Origin: Nomia melanderi
Taxonomy: Eukaryota; Arthropoda; Insecta; Hymenoptera; Halictidae
NCBI RefSeq assembly: GCF_051020985.1
Contig: NC_135000.1
Span: 7,089,001-7,153,000, forward strand
Direction of reading: 5' to 3'
Length of the DNA: 64,000 nucleotides
Within the stretch, counting starts at the first letter, position 1, and each line of letters begins with the position of its first letter. This document shows, in pieces, positions 1-15,300 of this stretch. The notes beneath the pieces are model-generated. The model did no database searches. It saw only the letters and a list, made by a program, of their open reading frames with translations, and was not told the DNA's origin. A program made the translations under genes and the position numbers.

Positions 1-267
1 TGGATCGTCGAACTGACTACAGATATAAAACAGTAGTTTCTTGAGACGATTTTTTGAATATAGGATTTTTGGAGTATGCTTGAAGGAGAAAATTTCTAAA
101 AATATTTGGAACAGGAACAATTCTTTTTAGGGAGCTGTTTGAGAAACACTGTGTCCGACCTGATGACGATTACAAAATGGCGACGAGTTCTATCAAGCTC
201 GACGATTTCTCCGATTTCTTCTTTGATCGTCGAGTTCTCTCTTAGACGTTTCATCTTCCAGATCTTC
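1..267. other. 3' flank or alternative tail of the CAP gene
   Basis: This lies past the preferred CAP stop. On the minus strand 304-96 is continuously open and Lys/Arg-rich, which could be an alternative terminal exon. Otherwise it is probably 3' UTR. No polyadenylation hexamer was noticed. Confidence 0.4.
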
Positions 268-314
268 TTAGCCGTACGTGCAATACGCACCCAAGTGGTA
301 GTAACTGCCGTGAG
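268..314 (-). CDS. CAP gene terminal exon 7 (short C-terminal tail), best guess
   Basis: The acceptor follows a pyrimidine run (tttttcttcag, ending at 315). The open frame adds AHGSYYHLGAYCTYG and a TAA stop at 270-268. It supplies one more Cys, and the total protein length of 237 aa fits the family. An alternative acceptor ten bases downstream (cag at 307-305) would switch frame and add about 69 residues of a Lys/Arg-rich tail ending at 96. I see no CAP-like character in that tail. No AATAAA was seen before the left edge, so the 3' end is open. Confidence 0.55.
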
Positions 315-3300
315 CTGAAGAAAAACATTGCAATTTATGTAACTTCCTGTTACAGAAACTTAATTCGTGGGAATGTAAGGAAACATAAACTCTAGAATAT
401 TAACAACTATGGTAAAATATAATATTTAAAATTTTCAATTATCAACTTAATATTTTAAATTATCAATTAATATTTATAGAAATTAGATTTTAACCTTTAG
501 CACTCCAGGTTGTTTTGTACTCTATCAGCAACTGCAAATAATTTTTATAGTATTCCTAACGAAAATTAGAAATGTTATAACATTTCTTCGACCTTTTATT
601 TTCCTTGTTAGTACAAAATTTGGATGTGAAAATTGAATAATTTTAGGGTAGCTTCTTTAAGATTCATTAAAACATTTAATATTATAACTGATGCAGTAGC
701 CTACAGAGTTCAACGGGTTAATATTTTAACTGGAAGATGAAATTTTTTCTTTTATTCCAATATTTCACGCACTGATGCATTATACACGGTCCAATATTAA
801 ATATCAAATTTGATAATTTCACTTCATCAAATCGGGTGGTGACTGAGAGTCACCTCTCGAGTGCAAAGGGTTAAACGATCAATTAATGTTTATAGAAATT
901 AGATTCTAATATTTTGTTAAATTTGAATCTCCTTTGAATTCTATTTCATTGTACTAAGCTCTGGGCGATAAATGTTACCAATGAACATCTATAGAGAGAT
1001 TATGTTTCCTTTCGATTCGAATAAACTATAAAGTCGTTCAGAACCGAACGGAAAATCGTTGTTGAACGAAACTTACCGCAAAGTCCGGCGTATCGATTCG
1101 AATAAGACATCCCGTGGCTGCCGCAAGCAGGCTCGCCCAAGTGGTACGGCTGGTAGCCGAGCACGTTGCCGCTGCACAACAACGAAAACATAACCTCAAA
1201 CCGAACCGTTCGGATGATTTACGTTCGACGGAGGACGAAACTTTCCGCCGACAAAAATACCCCCGTAAATCACGAAGTAACCAGCGCCTAACCTCTTACT
1301 TCTACTTCCGGTTCTCGGCCGTTTTACAAGACTATTCCATTCTTATTACACTATTACTAAAACTTTGTACTTCGCGCCACGCCGAAAGTTTCATCGTTAC
1401 ATTTCATGTTTCCTAAAGAATTAACGAGTTGAAATCATTGTTTAATTTTAATTTCACTTAATCAATGGATTAAGTGAAAATATGAATATGGAAACAATGG
1501 AAGTATATGGATTCAATGATAAGTTTGAAACTCAATAATGGCGGAAAATGATTCGTATTAACCCTTTAGATTTGGAAGACTAATTAGCAGACAAATGATT
1601 TAATTACTCGAACAGAAAGGGATTAACATGTAGTTTCTGTTGTTTCTATTGTTTAAGCAATTGATGTGTAATTTAGCTTCATCTGTTGAAGGTTTTGTAG
1701 ATTCCAAAGAATCTTCGTAAAGGGTTAAATGATAATTGCGTCGAATTCTGAATTGTGAATTTCACATGATTATTTCGTTGTTCGTTATTTTATTGTTATT
1801 TACGGGTATGTCTGATAGGAGTTCAGAAATAAATATTCTTCGTGGCGAGGTCGGAGGTTTTTCTTTTGGCTTCCGGGATGGGAAAATGGCGGCAGCCTGC
1901 AGACGACGACGCCGACGACGCGTTCAATTTGTCGACAGTAATAAGCTACCGATTGACAGGAAATACTCGAGAAACGGGGGAAATTTATGGAAGCTACGGC
2001 TGGATTCAATGCACGTTGCATTCTGTTTTCTTTTTCCTCGGCTGCTGGGAACACGTCGAAAAGTTGAAATATCGCGCCGCAGATTTCCCTCGTTTCCCAT
2101 CCTTTACTTCTGCCAGACGATCATGTATTTAACACTAGAATTGCCGTTCCAGTCAAACTGACTGGTTCCGATTTGTTTATTTCGCGATTATTGGTATATC
2201 TTCGAAGCATTGAATATTCGAAATGATTGAAAAATGGTTTTTTTTAAGTACTATAACGAATGTCCGAAGAAACTGAAAATAATCTATTGTTACGAGTTTT
2301 GTAAGGATTACATTAATTTCGTATTAAATACTCGGTAGTTATAGTGTTAACACTAGAATCACCTACGTATAGTTATTATTATTTATTATCATCGTTATAA
2401 AAAATTACTATTATCATAATAATATTGTTATTTAACTATTACCTACTTCACATTCCCCACAACCCCTCCAAAACCCGTCTCAAAATTTAAAAAATTTTTC
2501 TAAGCCTAGTTAAGTGAAAAAAAATATATAATAGTTATTATCATTCTATAAAATTACTATAATTACCATAATATTGTCATTCAACTATTACCTACTTCAC
2601 ATTCCCACAACCCCTCCAAAACCCGTCTCAAAATTAAAAAAATTTTTCTAAGCCTAGTTAAGTGAAAAAAAATATATATATTTAATTTACCTGGGCCCAT
2701 AGTTGCAGACATAGTTCTTCATGTATCCACGCGCCGGGTCGTAGTAGAACGAGTACCCGCAGCCCAATAGGAACGTGTCAGCCCAGACGAGCTGCAAGTA
2801 ATTCAAGGGGTTGCTCAGCCACCGAGTTAAACTCGATTACCCGGAAGATACTGCTCTGAATATTCCCTCTCGACTGGCTGGGAACGTTGCTTACCTGTGT
2901 ATAGTGACCGGTTTCGTCGCTGTATCCGGAACGATAGTGCTGTACCTCCTTGAACCAATCAGATATTCGTTGCCTCCACTCAGGTTGATCGTCGTACGGC
3001 CCCGGTGATCTTGTTGTCCAGGTTCTGGCACTGTTCTGGCCCACTGGAAATCTTTCTATGGTAAAATCATGGACAAACTGTTGTTCAAAGTTTCTCTTTT
3101 CTCAGTGGGGAATATTGAAATTGCAAGATAGTATGATTATATTTGTTAGTTTGATTTTTCTGATTTTTTAGTAGAGAGAATTGGAATTGTAAAGTAGTGT
3201 GATTATATTTGTTAGCTTGATTTTTCTGATTTTTTAGTAGAGAAAATTGGAATTGCAAAGTAGTGTGATTAGTATTTATAGTGTTTTGTATTTTGTTGTG

Positions 3301-6300
3301 TTATATTTGTTGTATGTTTAGTGTAAAATATTGAAAATGAGTAAATTAAGTTTGCAGATTCTGTATGTTATTGGCTTCTTGCTCTAAAGAATAATCTTTT
3401 CTATAATATTTTACGGAAATGAGGTTTCACTTACGGACATGTCGGAAACTGTCGTGGAACTCTGCGCAACGATCGGCCCATCTTTGAGCGACGTTGGCTA
3501 ATTCGTCATCCCATACCTACGAGTAAATACACTCTCAATTATTTAAGGAAAATGTTGTGTTTATTCTAAAACTAATAAACGGATATTAATAAAAAATTAT
3601 CAAAGGTCACCCTGTTCCTAACTCATTTACCATTTCCATTTTGCAAAGGGTCCTCTAAAATCGCCACAACTTCAAATTAAACAATTCCTCGTTTTTTAAA
3701 AAATGTCTGTTCCTTCTCTAAATAAACAATAATAAACCCACAAAGTTTCAAGTTTATACACTCAACAGTTTTTTTTTTTTAAAATCTTCCATCACCCTGT
3801 TCCTAACTCATTTACCATTTCCATTTTGCAAAGAATCCTCCAAAATCGCCGCAACTTCAAATTAAACAATTCCTCGTTTTTCAAAAAATGTCTGTTCCTT
3901 CTCTAAATAAACAATAATAAACCCACAAAGTTTCAAGTTCGTGTACCCAACAGTTTCCTTTTAAAAAATCTTCAAACATCATCCTGTTCCTAACTCATTC
4001 ACCATTTCCATTTTGCAAAGGGTCCTTCAAAATCGCCACAACTTCAAATTAAACAATCCCTCCTTTCCCAAAAAACGTCCATTCCTTCTCTAAAAAACAA
4101 TAATAATCCCACAAAGTTTCAAGTTCGTGTACCGAACAGTTTCCTTTTAAAAAATCTTCAAAGATCACCTTGTTTCTAATTCATAGTAGCAAAAGCTCCT
4201 AAGCAAACAGCCATTTACCATTTCCCTCATATTTGCGGCCCCGGGCTGTCCATGAATCTGTCCCAGGGCCACCAGTTGTCTCAGTCGATTATGCTCGTCC
4301 AAGATAGCCTGCTTCTCCTCGCAAGATAAGCCGCCGGATCCTGGAAAACGATTCCCGGCTTAGATCTCGCTGGATATTTCACGAAAATTTCTACATTCGC
4401 CGAGGGGGTGAGTCAAGGGAGGTCGGGGTACGGTTGGAAGCTCGATAATTCAGTTACGATTGGTTGGCTGGAACGGAGTTTCAAGTTGGAAAATATTTCT
4501 CGGCTAAGTGATTTTATTCCTGATAGAGGGTAACTACACTCCAACCCCCTCCAGCCCCTTATACGGTATAATTCCGTTAGGATTCGACAATCGTGGAAAC
4601 TTTTTTTGTTAATTGTGAGTCTGAATTAGAACTGGGATAAGTGTGACATTAATTATTGATGATTATCAGTGTTGATCATTGTAATTTGATTGTAGGTTGG
4701 GTCTGAGTTAGGTTGAAAGTTAATTATTAGTAATTATCAGTGTTGATAATTGTAATTTGATTGTAGGTTGGCTCTGAATTAGATTGAAAGTTAATTATTA
4801 GTAATTATCAGTGTTGGTAATAGTAATATTAGTCTAGGTGAAGTCTAGACTAGATGTAAAATTAATTATTATTAATCGTCATTATCAATAATTTTAATAT
4901 TAGTCTGGGTGAGGTCTTCGTTAGGTCCAAAATTAGTTATTATTAATTATCAGTATCAACAATTATAACACTAACCTAGATAACGTCTTAGATCCACAAT
5001 TATTCATTATTAATTACCAGCACCAGTAATTCTAATAGTCTATATAACATCAGCTCAAGAATTACGAACTACCCATGTCAGTAATCATAATATTAATCTA
5101 CGTTAACTCTTCAGGTCGAAAATCAATTATCAATTACCCACACAAACATTTATAATACTCATTACATAACACAATAAATAACCACAATACAGTCTAGTAC
5201 AGACTCAACACAAATCATTCCCTAATTACCCATATCATCAACTATAATATTAATTCACGTTAGCTCTGCATTAATCACAAAAAAATCATGTCCTTTTTAT
5301 TATACAGCCGGACAGTCCTATAATTCGCGACAGCCAGAATCGAATGTCCATCGTCGACGAAAGTGTCTCCATCTTCTCCGCCACCCCATTTTCTCGCGTT
5401 CCACCCTCTCCTCCACTGTTCAGCCCAACCGACGTTCGTCTGGCTTTCATCCGTTTCCCCGGGCCTCCAGATTGCCCAACTCGCCGGAAAACTTTCCTGG
5501 AATCTGCTCTAACGACGTTCCCTCTGTCTTTCCGGGAGGGGAAACTTTAGTTCCACCGTATTCTTTCCCCTTAATAACTTTTCGTTCGTACGACGAAAAC
5601 GAGGTTCCGGCTGTTCGCCTCCTTCTGCTTCTATACTCTCGCTCGTCAACCCCACCAATCTTATGCAAATTTCCAGGCTGCCGGAGACTGGATCGGGAAT
5701 CGAGTTTCCACTCACCCCCTCCGGCTGCCGACGATTCTTATTTCATGGGGGATGCTCTTTGTTTTCTTTTTTCTCTTCACGTTCTCGCGACAATTATTGC
5801 GATTCCGATTCTATTCGAGAATTTTCATTGTCTTCTCTGAGGCGATCGTGATGGTCGTGCAATGGTACGATCCGTTTTAATTGAGGGGATGAAGGTGTAT
5901 GGTTAGTATTAACCCTTTGCACTCCGTAGACGCCTTTCAGTCGCCAATTGATTTGACACAGAAAAATTATAGAGTTTGACATTTAATATTAAACTTTGTA
6001 CAGTGCATGGACGTGTGAAATATTAAAATAAAACAGCCTCTTTCTTTAATTTATGTACGATTTCTGGTTAAGTCAGTTTGAAAGAATGTCATTGGTATTT
6101 CATTAAAAAATGTTGAATATTTCTAATGAAAGACTTCTGGAGTGCAAAGGGTTAAAGGTGATAATAGTAATGAGATGGTTTTGTTTTATGGAGTGTTCTT
6201 TTTTTAGGGGGAATCATTGTGTTTTTATTCTGAGGTGATTTAGTGGAAAATTGAGTGCAGTTGATGATAGTAGTATGTTAGGTTTAATGTATGAATAGTA

Positions 6301-9300
6301 ATTAATAATAATAGTAATGAGATGGTTTTGTTTTATGGAGTGTCCTTTTTTTTAGGGGGAATCATTGTGCTTCTATTCTGAGGTGATTTGGATTTAGTGG
6401 AAAATTGTAAAAGTATGAATAGTAATTAATGATAATAGTAATGAGATAACTTGTATTTTACGGGGAGATTCATTTTGTTTGTTGTTATGTTTTCGAGACA
6501 AAAATTGCGATTCTTTTATGGGAGAGAATGATTGTGTATTTATTCTGGGATGACATAAGTTGACGATGAATTAATGATAATGATGAAATATATAGTAACA
6601 ACGGTAATGATGATTTCAGTGGACAAATTAAAGATATTTCCTGCCCAGTTTTTTTATCCTACGATTGAACTCCGACTGAAGTTTTTCGACTGAAGAATAT
6701 ATAATGGAGATGTCAGTTCTGGTTGCCAGTGGAACAGGTTTTTAATCATGTAATTCCTGTTCAAAATCGGGTATAATTTGAAATTTTAAATTTCTTCGTG
6801 TCAGTGAAAGTGACGCGCATTACAATATGTATCTTGATGAGCTTAAAAGACTGACAAAAAGTTAATGCGTCATAAAAAAATATTCAAATCGAACAGTTCT
6901 ATATTTAATGGTTCTATAATTTTCATATTCACGTGGTGTTCCATTTTAAACACTATTCGCCATCATATAATTCTATTCTTCTAATTGCATTCTTTAGAAG
7001 TTCAATTTGTATGGTGATCCATATTCTACAAAACGTGACCTAAACTAAAAAATTATCCCGAAAACCTGCCCTAAAAACCCGACATCCAACGCGACGTTAA
7101 AACTGAAAGATACAAAGTACAAAAAGATTGAATGAACGTTAACCCTTTGCGACTCTGACCAATTGCTCGAACAATAGAAACACAAGAAACTATGTGTTCA
7201 TCTCTTGCTGTTTGAATAATAAATTAATTTGAAAACGGATTAACCCTTTGAAGTCTGTAGGCTCTAATATTGCACCAGTCATAATAAAATATTTTAATGA
7301 ATCTTAAAGAAACAACCCTAAAATTATTCGATTTTCACATCCAAATTTTGTACTAACAAGGAAAATAAAAGATCGAAGAAATATTATAGCATTCATTTTC
7401 GCTAGGAATACTATAAAAATTAGTTGCAGTTGCTAATAAATTACAAAACAACCAGGAGTGCTAAGGGTTAACTATGACTAAACAATCTTCGAAAAATTCA
7501 GTATCCGTCGAATTGACGTTCCGTAAATCTATCGTTAAACATTAAATTTCATCATTGTCATCTATCAAATCGTATACTGACTTAGAGGCGTCGTAGTGCA
7601 AAGGGTTAATTACACAAAACAGAAAGAAAACGAAGAAAAAGGATCCGATCAATTCAAAGACACGTTGTACGGTGAATGGCACGAGTGGCGCGCGATTTGA
7701 ATCGGCGAAAGCCCACGCTGCCGTGCGGCGCACGGATTTCCCGTAATTAAACAACAGCTGCCGTTAATTCGCTGATCTAATCGAGTCCCGCGGCCGCGCA
7801 TCCGACCGGGCCGGGCTATTTTTAGAGACGAATCGATCCTCCCCGGCGTCCTATCGAAATGTAATAGATTCCAATTTTCTCCCCGTAAATAATGTACGAA
7901 CTGAATAATTCATGAGCACGGGACCGTGTGGTGGCAATCGAACGAAAACCGGAGCAATAAACCTGTCCCTCCGTTTCGACTGTTTCCTCTTTCTTTTTCT
8001 TAAACACTATCGTCCACTAGGTTCTTTTTTTTTTGATTCGTTTTTTTCCTGTTTAATCGCGCGCGCTGCGTATACCTGCAGCGATGCGAGGTCGAAATTG
8101 ACCACACGGTAGTTGGCAGTTCGTGGCAGCGAGTTCAGCGAGAAGTGGATTAAATTTGGTTATGTGGAGGAGTTGTAACAATGATAGTAAATTTAATTGT
8201 TGAATTTTTAATAATAATGAGGATTGTGTTAATAATGATTTCTGTTATTTGAGAGTCAATGATGGTGATACTGATACTATTAGTTGTGGAGGAGTTGTTA
8301 CGATGATAGTAAATTTAATTATCGAATTTTTAATAATAATGACGATTGTATTAATAATGATTTCTGTTATTTGAGAGTCAATGATGGTGATAATGATACT
8401 ATTAGTTGTGGAGGAGTTGTTACGATGATAGTAAATTTAATTATCGAATTTTTAATAATAATGACGATTGTATTAATAATGATTTCTGTTATTTGAGATT
8501 TAATGATGGTGATAGTGATATTAATATTAATAATGGTATCCGTTGTTGAACTTTCAATAATGATAATAATATTGTCGATGACTTTAATTATTATACCTTC
8601 CAAGATAATAATAATATTAACAATAAATTCTATTGTTTTCAATAATGATGGTAATAATAATAATATCTTTTATTAGTCTATTATTAGTGTATTATTTAAC
8701 ATTGAATAATAATAATAATATTAACATCAATTTCCATTATTCAACAACCAAAAACAGTAACAACAATTCACATGCAAAAGTTAGAACAATATTTCAGATG
8801 TGTTTTGTTATTTACACTGAAGAAAACATAAAATATATGATTTATATCAGTAGCAAAGCATTAGTACGTAATTTAATATTAAATATTCTGGCGAACGACT
8901 AACCCTTAACGAAAGAGTTCAATATTCTTAATTAACTCTTAACAAGTTCCAACTGAAACAATGCAAACTAAACTCTTCTGAGATTCAATGAAAGCTACAC
9001 TGTTTTATATTTTATGGTAAATTCGGCATTTTGAATTTTACAATTATCACCCGGTCGATTCTTTTATCCCGGATCGATGAAGATTTCATTTGAGAATCGA
9101 CTCGATCGCGCAAAAACTGCGTTTCGCATTCAAAAAACAGCGAGCAGGCTCGAGAAAAAAATTATTTACTTGGAAAGTTTCGATCCGACGACACGTGGAC
9201 GAGTTTCCAGATTTCGAGAAACGTCTCGGCTCGTCCCGGTTTTACAGTTAACGCCGAATGGTCACCGGCGCTATTTTTAATTGCCTATTCGTATAATTAA

Positions 9301-12300
9301 ACACGAATTTAGCCAAGCTCACCGCGTCGGGGACGATTTCACATTTTTGATGATCGGTGGCCTCAACATCCGAGAAGTTTGCGTCAGATTTGTCTAATTA
9401 TAGCATTCGGGTTCGTTAGCACCGAGAAATCAAATGGATTTTAAGAAATTTTGGTTCAGAAACTAAATGTTTCAATTAAAGTGGAGTCTCTTCAAAAACG
9501 GAGAAGTTTTAACGGATTCGAAACACAGTCACAGCATTTAAAAAATGGCCAACACTTTGAACTGTCATAACTTCGTGAAAAAAGATCGCACGACAATCTT
9601 CCTAGGCTCGTTTTAAACCGCAAACCCTCTTCTTTCACGTAGTATCATTAATTTTGACGAACGATATTTTTCCAATGTATAGCAGGCAAAACAGCAAGGA
9701 CACTTTTCACTACCAAAATTGAAACAATTCACACAATTTTCGAATTCTGGGAGCATCAACAAATTTTTCATACAATTAAAACTACAACTATCCCAAAGAT
9801 TGAAGTCTCTTCTTTAAAACGACTCCCTAAACTCCGTTCTACGATTTTTTTCGCCAAATTACACAATTTTCACCGAACAAGTCGAAAACTCCACGAAATC
9901 TGACAATTTTCCGAATACTTCGCGTTTGAACCCAACAATCTATTTTCCGGCACGTTTCCCTCTTTAATCTTCAAATTCCGACGAATTTGTTAAATAATTT
10001 ACAAAACAAATAACCATTAGCAACCATTGCTAACCATTACTAACCATTACTAACCACTAATAACCATTAATAATTCCAAATTCTGTGCCTGCGTGAGAAA
10101 GAACACGCTAAGCGCAATAATTACAACAAAAATATTAAAACCACATTATTAAACTCTCCTACTGTTATCAAAAAACCTTCTAAAGGTCACGTATAATCCT
10201 CAACTCCCATAAAAAAGAATATGCTACGCGGGAAAAAATGCATTTCAAAAATTTACGCCACCTTTCCTTTCCAACGTTTCGTTCCGCCACAACAGTCTCC
10301 GTTTACGCGTTTTTGGTTCGCGCAAAGCGAATCCGGGCGGAACAGACCTCCGCGTAAATCGAGGGTCAGGTGTATTCTTCGCGGTGAATCGGATTCACGG
10401 GATTCACGGGAATCGGGAGCGATGTATCCGTTCATTTGAACAGAGCCGGCGCGTAGATTCGTATTTTCCGTGGACGGATAAAAATCCGCGGAATCCTCGA
10501 ATTGTTCGAGTGTTACCGGTCCGTATGTTGAATGCGATAATACCGGTATTACGAGGCGGGGATTCACCGTTCCGCTTCACTCGACTCCCCTTTTCAATCC
10601 TGTTGCATTTTCATGCGAGGCTGGTAAACAAAAATTAGCGGGCGCGCGAGTACAGTCGGCGATGCAAGTATTCGAACGCGACGCATAGGTATATACTTCG
10701 TTGCAATCAATGTTCCATCATTTGTCTACATATTGCTAAATGTTTTTTAAATTTTATTCGTTTATTTTATTGTTTTCGTTCCAATATTATTCATTTGTTT
10801 CATAATTTTCATTCAAATTTGATTCCTACATTATATTCATTTTATTCAAATTTTATTCCTCCATTTTATTCCATCGTTTGTTTAAATATTGCTAAATGTT
10901 CTTTTAAATTTCACTAGTTTATTGCATTGTTTTTGGTTAAATTTGATTTATTTTATTGTTTTAGTTCAAATATTATTCGTCTGTTTTATTATTTTCATTC
11001 AAATATGATTTCTATATTTTCTCCATTTTCTTTAAATTTGATTCCTTTATTTTAATCCTTTTGTTTACATTTTTTATTTAAAATTCATTTAAATCTTATT
11101 TCCAACCCTTTGCACTCGATTTATTTTCAATGCTGCTGAGTGTAGGCTTGTATCTGTTTTCAGGGAAATGAATTACAGTAATTTACAGCGGTAGAATTCA
11201 GCGTTCAATATTTATTTTATTTATTATTATTCTAAGAAGATTGAATCTGTAGGATCTTTTCAGGTGTGCTACTTTTTCAAACAATCTCCAACGTACTACA
11301 ACAAATTTCTATTGACATATGCATCATGACATACGAGTGCAAAGGGATCAATTTTGAACTCACTTCAATAAACAGTAATATACGGTGTGCAGTTTGTATA
11401 ATTATAATTTATTGCTTATCATATTGTTCGAATACTTTCGTCGCTGATTGTACGTTAGTTTTGCATTCGTTTGGCATTATGTTTTTGTTTGCGGAACAAC
11501 GTCCGATTCGGCTCGAAAGGGGTTCGGTCTGAATGGCGAGTTAATTGCTCGATCAAGTTACAGCTGCTGATTATTCATTAACAAGTCGACTGATATTTTT
11601 AGTTGTTAGCTGGACTGTCGGCATTGTTTTCTCAAAGATTCGTTTGTTTACGTGCAACGGATTAATTCTTTGTATTCTTCAAAGTTTATTAAAGGATCAT
11701 TGGATTGAATTAAATTTGTTAATTACTTCTTATTAAGATTGTCATTCTATCAGTTAGTATACGTAATATTTATTTACTGTGTTTATTCGGTGATATAATT
11801 GATTTAAAGTTTGCCCTTTGTTCGCCAGAATACGAACGCAAGTTTTTATTCCACTTAAATCCCAATTAAGAGTGTAAATGCTAATTTAGAACTACCACCG
11901 TGAATTTATAAGCAAAGTCACATTTTTCTAGTCGATCACCGAGCATGCAAAGCAGATTATAATTTATATAGACATCTAAAATTAATAGCTTCGTTATGTT
12001 AAAGATATCGTCGAGAAGATGGAAATTTTATTCGAATTATTTTATTCACTTGCGCAAATATTAAGTAGTTATAAATGCATAGGTATTAGCAGTATTATAA
12101 CAACAACAATAATAATAATAATAATAACTGAGGTGACATGTATTGTTACATTAAAAGTCCGCCATTACGCGCGACATAACCTAATTTCATACATTTCAAT
12201 TGTGAAAGTACATTTTCTTAAAGGTTGCACAATATAAATCTTCATTGAAATATAAATCTTCATTGAAACCGTGAATGAAACTGTTAAACTCCAATGTCAA

Positions 12301-15300
12301 GTGCCCATTATAAAATCATTCTTACCGGCAAACTAAGAATATCATTTTTCATTCCAACCGTGAATGGAGTGATTTAAACGTTGAATGTAGCCGAGAATTC
12401 CGCCATTTCGTGCGAACCAGACCGCGGATATTTAATATAGATTTTTACGGCCGGAATTAGAGAAACTAGAGCTGGACAGAAATTTCTTTGGCCCATTAAA
12501 AGCTTTTATCAGCCACTAAACGAAGGAAAATTCTCTTTAAATTGAATTATCGTTTGCTTTATCGTCTTCGGAGTCTCGTTACCTCGACGCAATCAAAATT
12601 TCATAATAATTCCCGGCTACTCGATGGAGAAGCTTATTATTTTAATAAGAATAAGCTCCAACGAGCGATATTAAATTATAGAATTATATGAAATTAATTA
12701 CACCACATCGATGATTATAGTTAAGACAATTACATTGATCTTCTGCTGTTTTCAGAAGAGATTCTGAGGTCATCTTGAACAAAGATATCTATAATTTCAA
12801 TAATTCCAGTAATTATACGATAAAAATGCGTATAGTAATATAATTTCAATAATTTCAATAATTTCAATAATTTCAATAATTATAGGATAAGAATATGCTA
12901 ACATGATTTCTATAATTCCAATAATTACTATATAAAAATGTGTCTAATAATATAATTTCAGCAATTCCAATAACTCTAATTATTCCGATTACCCAAATTA
13001 TTCCAAATATTCCAATAATTTTTTAATTATTTACATCATTCCCATAATTCCCATAATTCCGGTAATCTCAACAAATTAAAAAACAAAAATCCCAGAATCG
13101 CCGATTTCACTGTCGGCCCTTTTCCGCCGTAAACAGCGAACGAACAAAATTCGCGGCCCGATAAACAACGATCAGACGCGGCTTGCATTCATTACTCGTC
13201 CCCGAACGAATTAACCGAATGAAAAAGGACCGGCGGTCGCGGCGTCGGTTTTCTTCTTCCAACCGGAAATGGACAGGGTTCGGCCGGCGACGTAACGATA
13301 CCAGGGCCGACACCTGCTAACTCCATTCTGTTTCTGTGGGCCGCGTTCAAATGGATTTCGTGGGAACGCCGCTTGTTAAATAAATAGTCGGCGCGCCGCT
13401 CAAATTTTCCCGGCTCATTTTCCATTTCCCTGCGCGCAGCTAAATAAAACCCGGCCACCGAGCCCTGTTCTTGTTTACGTTAAACCAGTGCGAACGCGGT
13501 TCGCGCGACAATTTTTCAGCACAAAATTCGACCGTGCTAAAAGAAACTTTGGAGATTAACCCTTTCGTTATAATGGACGAGATGTATCGTCATAATCTCG
13601 TTGTGCGATACTGTAACTATTTTGCTAGTAGGCTTCCAAATGTTGGTATTTTAAATCGTTACTAATAATGATGATAATAATAGTAATAGTAATAACAAAA
13701 TATTAATGCTAATGGTAATAAAATAATAAAAATAATAATGACAAGATATTAATGCTAATGATAATAAAATAATTATAAAGTAATAATAATAACAAAATAT
13801 TCATACTAATGGTAATAAAATAATAAAAATAATAATGATAAAATATTAATGCTAATGATAATAAAATAATTATAAAGTAATAATAATAACAAAATATTAA
13901 TACTAGTGATGATAAAATAATCATGACTGTAATAAAATAATGATATTAATGGTAACAAGATAGTAAAAATATTATCACTAATCAATAATGTCTTATAACA
14001 TTAAACAAAAAATAATAATGTATCTCTTAAATGGTGCAACTTTGTTCGAAATAAATAAAAGAAATTTAAAAATACGTATGTCTTTAATTCGTAGACTATG
14101 AACCGAATGTTCAAGTGTTTCAGGAGTAAATTTTAGGTTTGACTTCTCGGGGTTCGATAAATTTTCTTCGAATTGGAGCAAGAACAATGACGACGGAAGT
14201 GAGTGCCGTGTCGCCCGACAAATTCGACAAATCGATCGAGTTGAGTTAATAGCGGCGCCTCGACGTTTCCGGTGCGAGAGTTTCATTTGATTATATTGAT
14301 TCTTTTTTTTCTACTTTCGTTTCTTATCGATCCCACTTTTCCCTCGTTTTTGTGGCTGACCGTTGATATAATGTCTTTTCCGTATATCGTTTATTCGATT
14401 TATGAACGCGAGTGTCAATATTTGAACAATTTTCTAAATGTGAATGTTAATGCTTGTCCTTTGGTTCGAGATTTTCTTTTCTCCTATAAACTGCTTGTAA
14501 CTTATCTTTAGGCAGAATAACTATTATTTTTAATACTATGGTTTATACTACGATTATTTATATTGTTACTTAATAAAACTGTTTATAAAAATTCAATGAA
14601 TCATCATTCGTTGCTTCTGCAATCTCTAATTACCATTTTCCCCATCGAAACACTCCAAACTTTCATCTCATCAATTATTCTTGCCAGAGCTTAGTAAACA
14701 TTCCAGTTACTTTAATAATTACTTCAACACTTCAACGTCCACAAAAATATTACAGAAACATCTACAACTTTATTTCGAGGAAATAAAACGACTTCCCACA
14801 AGAAACCTCCACATAGCTGTCGCAATTAAAGCACAAAGAACTCGCAAAGTTTATTTAACTTCTATCCCGAACACGCAGGAAAGTTATAAACTTAAACAAT
14901 TTTTATTTGTCTTGAAAAATAGCTTCCTCGAGATCCCCGAGTGTATACAATGAATATTGGGAGACAATAGAAACAGTTGAAACTTCGTTGCACAGAGGAA
15001 TTTCTTAAAACTCAGTGAAGTTTAGAAGAACGAATGGCACTGGCTGTCTAGTCGAACGAGGAGCGAAGCCATTTGTACGCATTCGAGTAATGAGGTTCGT
15101 TAAACAACGGGTTATGTCCAGTCACGTTCTTATCTGTCGCTGGAGAGCAGCGCGAAGATTACTCAAACTGTTACGCGAATAGATGAATCACACGGGTTCT
15201 GTAACCAGAGTTGGTACAAATAATTGAAAGATAAATTTATTAACGATTATCAACACTAAAATTTTATGAACTATTTGTTTATATAGTACATTGTTGTACG

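Noticed and set aside
3044..3046. Alternative acceptor ttccag for CAP exon 4
   Set aside because: Frame is kept in neither length nor motif: it would remove the conserved RFPV before GQN.
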